Shown here piece after piece: positions 1 through 11,400 of a stretch of 64,000 nucleotides of DNA (position 1 is its first letter; each line of letters opens with the position of its first letter). The stretch comes from Flavivirga amylovorans. Lineage in GTDB: Bacteria; Bacteroidota; Bacteroidia; Flavobacteriales; Flavobacteriaceae. The stretch covers positions 365,968 to 429,967 of the forward strand of contig NZ_JAUOEM010000005.1 in assembly GCF_030540875.1 (NCBI RefSeq), in the 5' to 3' direction. The notes beneath the pieces were generated by a model, which worked only from the letters and a program-made list of their open reading frames with translations, had not been told where the DNA came from and ran no database searches. Both the position numbers and the translations under genes were made by a program.

Positions 1-1
1 A

Positions 2-1684
2 GTAAATAATACAAAATATTTTGCTGCGCAAGGAAAAAATTTATGCCGTTTAGAAGTGAGTGTATCCATAGGTATTCCAAGTCCTGCAGGAGATGTATTT
101 CAAGAATTCTGTAGCTCAGATAATCCTACTGTAAATGATTTAGTCATCAATACTACAAATCCAGGTTATACAAATGTTTGGTACTCATCAGAAATAGGAG
201 GGACACTTTATAATACGACAGATACCTTAGTAAATGGCACCATATATTATGCAGCACAAACCAACGGAACTAATTATAGTGAAGAACGTTTACCTGTTAA
301 AGTGTCTATTGTAAATGTGGATATAGAAGCTACGATTCATGAACGAGATATTACTCTCCCTGAAAATTCTACATTAGACGTTTTAACAACATTTTTTGAA
401 TTAAACAGTGGAATTGTATGGTTTGATACCCCTCAAGCAGGAACAGCTTATAGTAATAGCTATGTGGCACAGCCAGGAGAAACATACTATGCTAGAATTG
501 GTGGAGGATTATGTCCTGCATTAGAAGTACTAGCCGTAACAGTAAGTATTGGCAATGTAGAAGTGCCCGAACTCATAACCTGTATAAAATTTGTACCTCA
601 GCCGGGAGCAGAATATATAATTAGTGGTTGGGTAAGAGAAGAAGAATTGGTCGCAGAACCAGCTGGTACAAAAAGTTTTAATACCGATACAGAAGCTAAA
701 GAAGCATTTACCAGAATATTACAAAAAATGTCAGATGAAATTTTAGCTAAGAAAGAAATTCCAGAAACTTTTGTAGTAGAATCTTTTTTCGATGAAGATT
801 TAAATTCTGATGTGTTATTGCCATATATTAAAAATTTTACAGGCAATAAAGTAACGGTTTATAATTTTAAGTTTGAAAAAAGAGACTTTCAAGGCGTTTT
901 TAAAACTATTGGGTTCTCATTTTCTTTAGACCCAGATAATGCTTTCAAATTCGAATACAATACCCCTTATATTCAGTATAGAAAACGCGGACGTACGCGT
1001 AATTCAAATTTTAAATACCCACTATTTAATTATGATTATTTAACACTCACATTTAAAGATGTGAAAGTAGAAAATGATGTGTTTCAAATAGTTTCAGATT
1101 TTGAAATTAGTGGTAAAGGCAATGAAGAAATCTTTACGGAAATATTAAGTAATAATCGTTTAAGGTTTTCTGGAACTAATTTATTAAGTGATGCAATAAA
1201 TACATCGGGTATAGAAGGCACCATACAATTATTTAATTACTCTGAAAATCCAGATTACGAAGTCATGGAATATGTAAATGGTGTTATCGGGTTATCCTAT
1301 AAAAATGTTGATGGAAATGATATTATAATAGGTGCTCCAGAATTTAACCCAAAAGGTGCCATTATTGATGGTTGGCAGCGTATCTCAACAAGTTTTACAA
1401 TACCTGATGATGCTGCTTATATGAAAATAACGCTTAAAAATAAGGGCGATGGTCTCAATGCTTATTTTGATGATGTACGGATGCATCCTTTTAATAGCAA
1501 TATAAAATCCTTTGTGTACGATCCAGTAACACAAAGACTTCAAGCAGAATTGGACGAAAACAATTATGCAACTTTCTATGAATACGATACAGAAGGTGGT
1601 TTGGTAAGAGTAAAGAAAGAAACAGAACGCGGAGTGTATACCATACAAGAAACACGCTCAGGAAACTCTAAATTAAATAAATAA
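2..1684 (+). CDS. 3' part of a secreted Ig-like / jelly-roll / YD-type protein (5' end outside window)
   Basis: The frame is open to the left edge (base 2), so the gene starts outside the window. A GTG at 56 is internal. The N-terminal visible part has two Ig-like repeats typical of flavobacterial surface proteins, with motifs such as FCSSDNPTV, TIYYAAQ and ETYYARIGGGLCP. About 250 residues of unknown fold follow. Near the end is a carbohydrate-binding-like beta-sandwich (GWQRISTSFTIPDDAAYMKI, then AYFDDVRMHPF). The last 45 residues are a YD-type repeat (YDPVTQRLQAELDENNY, FYEYDTEGG). Only 6 nt separate it from the next gene, and it belongs to the same operon as the giant YD/RHS protein. I infer a partner or scaffold role in the RHS locus. 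The exact function is unknown. Confidence 0.8.
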   Translation, partial: VNNTKYFAAQGKNLCRLEVSVSIGIPSPAGDVFQEFCSSDNPTVNDLVINTTNPGYTNVWYSSEIGGTLYNTTDTLVNGTIYYAAQTNGTNYSEERLPVKVSIVNVDIEATIHERDITLPENSTLDVLTTFFELNSGIVWFDTPQAGTAYSNSYVAQPGETYYARIGGGLCPALEVLAVTVSIGNVEVPELITCIKFVPQPGAEYIISGWVREEELVAEPAGTKSFNTDTEAKEAFTRILQKMSDEILAKKEIPETFVVESFFDEDLNSDVLLPYIKNFTGNKVTVYNFKFEKRDFQGVFKTIGFSFSLDPDNAFKFEYNTPYIQYRKRGRTRNSNFKYPLFNYDYLTLTFKDVKVENDVFQIVSDFEISGKGNEEIFTEILSNNRLRFSGTNLLSDAINTSGIEGTIQLFNYSENPDYEVMEYVNGVIGLSYKNVDGNDIIIGAPEFNPKGAIIDGWQRISTSFTIPDDAAYMKITLKNKGDGLNAYFDDVRMHPFNSNIKSFVYDPVTQRLQAELDENNYATFYEYDTEGGLVRVKKETERGVYTIQETRSGNSKLNK

Positions 1685-1690
1685 CAGGTA

Positions 1691-2428
1691 ATGAAAAAAG
1701 TAGTTATATATCTGTTACAAAGTATCCTTTTATTAGGACTTGTACAAAATACAGAAGCTCAAAAATCAAGTGTAAAAGAGCTATTAAATAAAGTATCAAA
1801 CTTCTATTTAAACAAGAATCAATACCACATAGATATGACTTTTACTATGTATCGAGGAATTACAGGAAATGAAGCAACAGAGTCCTATACAGGTACCATG
1901 GAAAAAAATGATAAATATAATAAGAATAGTATTCTAGGAACCTTGGTATACCGTTTTCCAGAGGCACAATTAATAGTAGATAACAATCAAAAAAGAGTTA
2001 TTTATAACGATTTAGATACTAGTGAAATGCAAAACTATCCTGTTGATCTTAGTGCCTATATGAAGTATTATGATAAATCACAAATATTAGAAGAAGGTAA
2101 TCAATGGGTATGCGAACTAGTAGTATCACAAAATACGTTTTCAGAACTCCCTTATGGTAAAGTACTATTGTATATAAATAAAAACGATTACAGTATAACT
2201 AAACAAGTCCTGTTTTTCTCAAACCTCATTCCATTTCAAGGAAAAGAAGCATCAGATATAGAGCAGGATTACGGAAGACTTCATATTGATTTATCATATA
2301 ATTTCAATAAGGAAATAGAAAAAAAGGAATTGGCATATTTCATTACAAAAACAGCCAATAGTAAAATACAATTACAAAAAGATTTTGCTAGCTATCAATT
2401 GATAGATCAAACGGAATACAATAAATAA
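1691..2428 (+). CDS. Secreted protein of unknown function (LolA-like size and topology)
   Basis: This is a 245-residue protein with a clear signal peptide (hydrophobic residues 4-18, cleavage near TEAQ). After it comes an alpha/beta protein with regularly spaced beta-strand segments (YHIDMTFTMYRG, GTLVYRFPEAQLIVDNNQ, GKVLLYINKNDYSI). The length and the order of one N-terminal helix followed by a strand-rich sheet resemble LolA/LolB-type folds, but I see no decisive motif. It sits between the Ig/YD protein and the giant YD/RHS protein with short gaps, so co-transcription is likely. A role in export, folding or surface presentation of the RHS protein is only inference. Confidence 0.7.
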   Translation: MKKVVIYLLQSILLLGLVQNTEAQKSSVKELLNKVSNFYLNKNQYHIDMTFTMYRGITGNEATESYTGTMEKNDKYNKNSILGTLVYRFPEAQLIVDNNQKRVIYNDLDTSEMQNYPVDLSAYMKYYDKSQILEEGNQWVCELVVSQNTFSELPYGKVLLYINKNDYSITKQVLFFSNLIPFQGKEASDIEQDYGRLHIDLSYNFNKEIEKKELAYFITKTANSKIQLQKDFASYQLIDQTEYNK

Positions 2429-2460
2429 TCAGGTAAATATTAAAGCGAATGGTTACTATT

Positions 2461-5400
2461 ATGAAAAATAAAATCACAAAAATATTGTTTTTTCTTTTGC
2501 TAATGCAAGCCTATTTTTTAAATGCTCAAGAGAAAGTAAACTATAATTCTACCGAAATTGAAGCTGTATTGGGAACAACGACTTCCTTGCAGTATGTAAC
2601 CACCAATTTAGATAATACAGGCGTATTAAAAAATATAAACCCTATGGGGTATATAAGCCTGTATGTTAAAGAAAATGAACCTCCAAACAATTGGTTTTCC
2701 TATGCATTACGGTTAAATGTCACTCCGGCGTCGCTTTCTGGAGCATTTGATGGTACTCCTAAAGAAATAACACTAAAGGTAGAACACAATACATCGGCAG
2801 GAGCAACAGGAAACTCAATAGATATAAGTAAACATATAGCAGTAGGAGCCTATGGCGTAAAGGTAGAGTTGATAGAAGCTGTTTATACAGACCTATCTAC
2901 TAGTGCTACACCGGTCTCTAATGGCCCTGTACCTGCAAATATTGGTTTAGAACTAGGGTTTAATGGGACAACATTTAAAGCCTTGTCATCCACAATACCA
3001 TCGGTAACAGTGACTCCACCCGCACCTAATAGCAATGAAGTAAAACTAAGTTGGAATGCTATTGATGGGGCCATGTCTTATGATGTAGAATGGACATGGG
3101 TTGATGGTTATGATGAAAATGAAAACATTCCATTGCGACCTCTAAATTCAATTCCTTTCACGAAACGCGATTTCGAACTAAATAACACGCGAGTACAAAC
3201 CTCAAAAATAGAGTATAACATACCATTAATTTATGCCAAAGGCTATTTAATTTATAGAGTAAGAGCTGTAGGAAGATTTCTAGAAAACACCAATGTTTAT
3301 AGATATGGCAAATGGAGCGAAGCAGAAAGTAATACTCCAAATTTTCTGTCAGATTGGAATGCTGTATATACTATAAATAATGATCATCAAGTCGATAAAA
3401 ACTGGCAATTTCAAGCCTCTTATGCAGAAGAAGGTAAAAAGAAAGAAGTGGTTAGCTATTTTGATGGGACGCTACGTAACCGTCAGACCGTAACAAAAAT
3501 TAATTCCGACGATAATATTATTGTTGGCGAAGTTATTTACGATGCGCAAGGAAGACCAGCAGTAGAAGTTTTACCAGTGCCTACTAATGGTCTGGCTATA
3601 GATTATACAAATAATTTTAATCAAAATGCAACAGGACAAGTTTATAGTTATCAGGATTTTGATACGGACGACCGAAATATTTTAGATCAGGAAACTGCAT
3701 TAAAAGCAATGGATACGCTCAGTGGAGCTAGTAAATATTATTCTCCAGAAAATGATCTAACAAGTCCGTTTAAAAATAGGATTCCTGATGCAAAAAGCCA
3801 TCCTTTTTCTCAAATAGAATATATGCCAGATAATACAGGAAGAATTCTTAGAAAAGGAGGCGTAGGAAAAAAACATCAATTAGGAAGTACCCATGAAATG
3901 GAATACCATTACGGAACTCCGGAGCAAAAAGAATTAAACCGCTTGTTCGGATATAGTGTGGGGCACTTTTCACATTACAAAAAGAATACAGTAATAGACC
4001 CTAACAGACAAGCCAGTGTTAGTTACATAGATCCACAGGGAAGAACTATAGCAACAGCACTTGCTGGTATTTCCCCAAGTAATTTAGATGGTTTAGATGA
4101 TGAAATAGATGCTGGTGGAACATTACATAAGCGTGTCACAACAGATTTATTAGGCAAACTAAACCCTTTAGCAAAAGATACAATAACAGATAATAATATA
4201 AGGCAGTCAACTCAAGCCTTTGGAGTCCAAGAAGATGCCTTAGTGTATTCGGCAACTAAACTTGCCATAGAACCGTCTGAACTAAATTTTAAATATACCC
4301 TTGGACAAACAGATTTTGAGTATACATGTACAGGAGGATTGGTGAATTACCCTGTCGTTTATGATTTGTTTGTAGACGTACTAGATATAGAAGGTAACAG
4401 TCTTGTGTTAAATCGTGAAGATCCAACCTTTGACCTTTCAGATTTTACGCTAGATGTACCAAGAGGTTCCTATAGTATTATTAAAAACTTAGTAGTAAAT
4501 AAAGATACATTAGAAACCTACGCAGACGCATATATAAATAAGTTAACAACACCAGGTGATGCTTGTTATATAGATCCCACAGTAGTGGTACCCATTCCAA
4601 CAGAAATTATAGATGGCTGTTTTGTAAGTTGTGAAGACTGTGAGAGCTCATTAATTGCAGAATATGGTGATAAAAACGGATATAGAGATGCCAAGATGGC
4701 CGACTATGATTTCACAGATTTAGAAGAAGCCTTAACCACAGCAGAATTAGATGAAGAAAAAGCAAGATTGTCTTTAGCTTTTGAAAACCAATGGGAACAG
4801 CTCATTCTAGCCTGTAATGCGCCTTGCGAAGATGGTACCGATTTAGTAAACCTTTCCCCAGAAAATAGAGTAGCTAACTCCATGTCTTGTAGCATCGCAC
4901 GTACAGCCTTGTTAGACGATATGAAACCTAGCGGACAATACGGGCAATACCCGAGTGCTTTAGTACAAGATGGAAATGGAGAAAAAGCAGAAGCTATTAT
5001 ACAAGCCGAACTAAATATTTTTAATGATGGTAATCGTCTTGTAAGTACACAAACAGACGATATCCAGATTCACAATAGCTGGCGTAACCCAAGACACCCA
5101 GACCATGATCCAGCTCCTAACGGAAATGGATTGTACACTGAAGGTCATTATTACAATACAGACGGTACCATAAGCTATATCAAAGTAAAACAAACTACAG
5201 ATGAAGAAGGAAACAATACCTATGCACCAGATATTCAATTAGGTGTTGAATTAATACCAGTAACAAAAAACACGAATAACGATGAATATCTGGTAGAACC
5301 TCAATATTTAGCCAATGTAGAAGATTTTATTGCTTCAGGTGTTTGGCAAAACCAATGGGCAGAATCACTTATCGTTTACCATCCGGAATATTGCTACTTA

Positions 5401-8400
5401 CAATATGCAGAAGCTGTTTGCGGTATCACTAAAAATATTACAACTGTAACAGGAAGCCCTTTAATGAATTCAGACGGTTACGATTTGCACTTACGCCTAT
5501 TAGATACCTATGCTAAAGCAGGAGCTTTTGTAACTGGTACTTCTATTATGTTACAAGATCCATTCTTTTATGGAAGCGTTCCTTCAAGTTTAAATAACGG
5601 TATAAATTTTAATTTGCGTACCAATATCATGAACGAGGTCCTTACCAAAAATTACAATAACACAGGACTTAGTTTAGAAAAATATGCCCTAGCTATTGTA
5701 ACATGTAATAGCGTTACAAATTGTAATGTTAGTGGTGTTACTGTAGGTTCGCTAACAACGGCACAAAAAGATGAATATTGGAGTATCTATAAATCCAGTT
5801 ACAGTAGTGCAAAAGAAATGATTCAAACCTTTTTTGGAAATATTTATGCAGAAAAAAATAACTGTTATAATGGTTGTATAGGTGAAGAAGAGGCACCAAT
5901 AAATTTATTAGCAGTCTTAAAAGATATCAAAGATATAAATAAAGGGACCCTAGATGGTATTATTAAAGCTGGAGAAAATAGAATTTGCGATAGTGATGTG
6001 GCTAGTTTCTATGCCACAAAAGAAAAACGCTTTAAGCCATCAGATAATTTATACGATTCCGGACAAGATGCAGCAGATCTCGTAGAAGAATTTGCAGGAT
6101 ATACAGGCTACGAGTATTATATACAAACAGGTGTATGTCCGTTAGCAAGAGATTTACAAACCTTTTTAGAGTTTTCTTTTAAAGATTTTGCAACCCAATC
6201 TCCTGGAATTTCTGGAGAAAGAGCATTTACAGGAAAATACTTAAGCAGAGATTTATATAAAGATTTAGGTGGAAATCTAGAGCAATTAGTACAACCGGGA
6301 GATGTTAAGTTAACAAGCACACCAAATAGTGATGAATTAACATTACGCTTTAGTGAACAAGCAGTATTAGTAGGAGACATGCCAATAACGATAACAATAC
6401 CCGTTACGCGGTCATGGAATGATTATGCTAATACTGGTGCCAATGGTTGGGTGATTACTAAAGTAAGCCATATTAAATCAGACTATAGTGCTGTAGGAGA
6501 GATATTTACTTTTAAAGCAGTAGCACAGGTACGTACTAGCTTTGAAGCTACAGATTATGAAGAAATTATTATTAGCGGTAGTACTCAGGCACGTATCTCA
6601 GATTGTAGTATTGTACCAGACCCTGCAAGTGTAGGACAATATTTAGGTAATGGAGAAACCTCTGGCCCATTGGGAGATTGTAATAAAAAACAGCGTTTTA
6701 CACAGGCATTTATAGCACTTTTAAATCATTTGTACAAAACCAATGCTATAAATGCTACAGTCCCATTAAATAGTATATCTGCCTACAGCAATAGCTATTT
6801 AAGTATCTTTTTTGGAGGTGGTACAGCCACATGGAGTAATACAGGTAGCACATATTTTATAGAAGTTGATGGCGTACAACGTTTTATATTAGAGTTAGAA
6901 GAAAATGAAACCTTACCAATAACAGGCGTAGCAGATTTTATGGGTATGGGCTTAAATTATGAGTATGATAGTAAGGGACTCATTACTCAGCAAAACGCTC
7001 GCATCACTTATTTAACATCGGCATCAAATAAAATTCAAGCTAGTAAAGTGGGAACATTGTCTCAAGGAGGGGTAGAAGGCAAACCATTAATTAACTTTTT
7101 ATGCTGTGGTGATATTAATGATCTTACAAGAGAGCCTGATCCTACAAGTAGTACTCCTCATTTTGGGTTTGTTTTTGCAGTGCCAAATAGAGCCCCTTTA
7201 GTATCCACAAGTCCTTTAGCAAACCCACCTGTTGTTGGTAATGACGGTAGGTTGAATATAGGAAAAGGTATTGTGAATTTTATAAATACAAAGTTAACAG
7301 ATACGTTATATATAACTACTATTGATGATCATTCTGGAGGTAATGCTAGAGTAAGAAGTTTTGAGACAGATTATAATTCAGCAGTAATAGAACCAATAGT
7401 TAATAGTGTTAATGAAGTTACTGCACCTGGCGTATTACAAATACAAGATTTTCCTTATAGTAACACAGTAAATACAATATTTACAGCAATTAATAATAGT
7501 TCATTTAGTAACAATACCACAGGAATCACAATCCCAATGGATATTACATTTGTTATCATAACTGGAGACAATGTTAATAATATAGAAAGTACCAAAACAC
7601 AGTATAATGATTTGTTAGCTAATAATAAATCCAAGAAAGTCTTTTTTATCATTTTAGATGATAATACTGTAGGCGGTATAGGAAGTCCATATGATTATGT
7701 AAGTGCAATAATTAATAAAGTTCCTGTTAATTATTCGTCCACATTAAATGTATTAGATTCAGATTTTATAATGTATTCTACTGCAGATCTTATTGATTCA
7801 AACTTTGAAAATACACTGAGAGACTTTTTGTTAAAATCTTACAATGAAATTGTTAATCCCCCAAAATTCAAACCCGCATTTACGTTAAGAAAACAAATAG
7901 CCACTCCATCAAATACTATTTATAGTAAAGATATAAACTTTAGCCCTAAAGGGTTTCAGGCATCATTGAATGAACTAATAGATTTTGAAGTTAAAATAGA
8001 TTTTAATAATTATTCAGATAACCCAGAAGATTACAATAGTGCAGAGATAATAGTAAATGGACAATCTTTTAAACAAGCAAATAACGATTTAGTATATGGA
8101 GTAGTTGAATATAATGTAAATGAACAACGATATTTTCCAAAAAATCGCTTATCATGGAATCATCCTAGAGGACATGGTGCAACGTTTGATATTTTTGACT
8201 TTTCATATAATATAAATGGTAATGAGCGTATTTATAATTTAGACGAGGGAAGTGGTTCAGCATTTTCAACTAATGGGTTGGGATCTTTTAATGTAGACAA
8301 CAGCAGTTGGATTAATGACCCAACACTAGGTTATGGGTTGAGGTTTAATAGCTCGTTAGAGGCAGCTTGGGATGATTTTGTGCCTTTGATTTATGAACAA

Positions 8401-11400
8401 GGAGGCAATATTACTTTTAATGCAAGAGTAAAGTTCCAAGGAGAATTGCCCTATACACAATTCCCAGGTTATGGTTTGATAGCCCAAATTGCTTATGAAG
8501 ATCCTGCGAATCCTGAAAACCTTTACGAACTTTTAATTTATGGTGAATTTGGAGATGATGTAGTATTGCCACCACAAGAACCATGTGATTCCTCTTCCTT
8601 AGTATGTATCCCACCAATACCAGAACCCCTAAGTTGTACAGACAAATACCCAATATATACAGCGTTAATGAATACCATTGGAAATAAAGAAGAAGACCTA
8701 GGGGTACCATTAGAAGATGACGAAGGAGACATTGTAACCGAAGATGAATTCTGTGCCAATTCATTCCAATATTTAGTAGACGATTACCAGTATTACATCA
8801 CGACGTTTGGTATTACCAGTGTTTTAGATGTAGACTATATGTCCATAGCCCGTTTTGGTGCTACAGAATTTAATTATGGATATCCAGATATTAGAAGTAT
8901 TATAGACCTTTATAGCACGCATGTAACAACAACAAGAGTTGATGCAAACCAATACACCATGAATTGGGCTGCATTTACATCAGACTATTTAAACCAACCA
9001 GAAAATCAAAGTATTTGTGTACCAGTACCATTTCCTGTAGATTTTGGTTCAGTATCTATCGACATACCAGAAAAAACACCTTGCGAACAATTTTATGCAA
9101 GTGTCACCGAAGCCTATTCTAGAGATGTTTACGCTAATCTTTTAACGACTAAACGAGAAGAATTTATAAATGCCTATTTAGAACACGCATTAAGTACATC
9201 TGTAGAAACATTTAATATGACGTATCCGGATAAAGAATACCAGTATACATTGTACTACTACGATCAGGCAGGGAACTTATTGCAAACCGTACCACCAGAG
9301 GGTGTAGATCGTTTTACAGAAGACGAATTAGAAGCAGGAGGTATAAACAGTGCCATAAATTTATATAGAAACAATAACAATACAACCGAAGACACAACAC
9401 TATTACCAGATCATGACTTAATAACAACATACCGTTACAATTCCCTAAACCAATTGGTGTGGCAATTCACGCCAGATGGTGGTGAAACACGTTTTGCCTA
9501 TGATGAACTAGGTAGAATTATTGCCTCACAAAATGCCAAACAGTTAGTAAACAACCGTTTTAGCTATACCAATTACGATGAACTCGGACGTATAACAGAA
9601 GCTGGAGAGTTTGCTCCTAAAATAGCAGTTTCCATAGAAGACACTACAGGGAAGTTAGTCTATGTAGCAGATAATACCCATGTGGAAACATCAGAAGTTG
9701 TAAATAAAGTAAATGTCTATCCAAGAAATATTTCTGATATACAATACGAAGTAACCACTACGGGGTATGATAAATTAAAAGGCGTAAACCCTGTAGAAAT
9801 TTTTGACACCGTAAATGACGTTAACAATACAACAGATAATACCCGTAATCGTGTGGCAGCTGTTTATTATTACGATCTTAGAGATTATGTTAATAATATA
9901 GGAACCAACTTAGCAAACTATAACAATGCCCTTTTCTATAATTACGATATACATGGTAACGTAAAAGAGCTGGTACAGCATAATAAACTTATGATTATAA
10001 ATCCTAATAATTTCCAATCTGGAATAAAAAGGGTCTTGTATGAGTACGATTTAATTAGCGGAAACGTCAATAAAGTAAGCTACCAAAACGGAAAACCAGA
10101 TATGTTTGCGCATCGCTATACCTACGATGCCGATAACCGTATCACCATGGTAGAAACCTCTAGCGATGGTATGATTTGGGAAAAAGATGCAGCCTATCAG
10201 TACTACGCACATGGCCCATTAGCACGTACCGTATTAGGAGGGAAAGAAGTACAAGGAATGGATTATGCTTATACCTTACAAGGTTGGTTAAAAGGGGTGA
10301 ATTCTGAAACTATGTTAACAGCAGATGATATGGGGACAGATGGTGTGGTTGGCTCCCAAGTAGCACAAGATGCGATGGGCTATTCTTTAAACTATTTTGA
10401 TGATGACTACGAACCTATAGCCTCATTAGGAAATACATTTAGCTATAGTAACTCAAATAAGGTTACAGACCCGGCAGCAACAGCAGGTAGAAATTTATAT
10501 AACGGTAATATTAAGCAAATGGTCACCAGTCTTTTAGATAAAGATGAAAACTTGCTTACATCACAGTTAAATAACTATGGGTACGATCAACTAAATAGAA
10601 TAAAAACCTACAACGGAAACAGTATAAGCGGAGGAGGCGCGCCAACAGAAAGTTACTCTGCAAATTATACTTACGATCGTAACGGGAACTTAAAAACACT
10701 TAATCGTTCAACGCTTAATAACAGTAATGCTGTCGTGGCAATGGATCAGTTATCGTATGATTATAAAACCAAACTAAACCCAACAACAGGACTACAAGAA
10801 CGTACCAATCAATTGGACGATGTACAAGACGCCTTAGGGGATACTGGTTTTAATGATTTAGGAACACAACCCGATGCAAACTATACCTATGATGAAATCG
10901 GACAATTAATTAAAGATACGGCAGAAAACCTGGACACGATAATATGGCGCGTAGATGGTAAAGTGAAATCCATCGAAAAAACGAATGGAGATATTATACA
11001 TTTTCAGTATGATGGTCTAGGAAACCGAATAGCTAAAACAGATATTGCTGGTAATAAAATAACTCTGTATACACGCGATGCACAAGGCAATGTATTGGCA
11101 GTATACAATAGTGATGCTAATTTACCAACACCAGAACATCCGTTTGATATTACACATAATAATTTACAAGTAACAAATACACAAAATTTTACAGCCGTAA
11201 ATACCATTATAACTACAAATACAACAACAGAAAATACGGTAGAGTCAACAGGAGATTTAAGCTATACAGCAGGAAAAAGTATAATACTGTCACCTAATTT
11301 TCATGCCAAAGCAGGGAGTACATTTACTGCTAAAGTAGAAGATGTAACCAATACAGGTGGAAACGATGGGATGTTCTTAACTGAACATCACATATTTGGA

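Noticed and set aside
8417..8764. Minus-strand ORF of 115 residues within the RHS gene
   Set aside because: Shadow frame of the YD/RHS protein with no signal or context.
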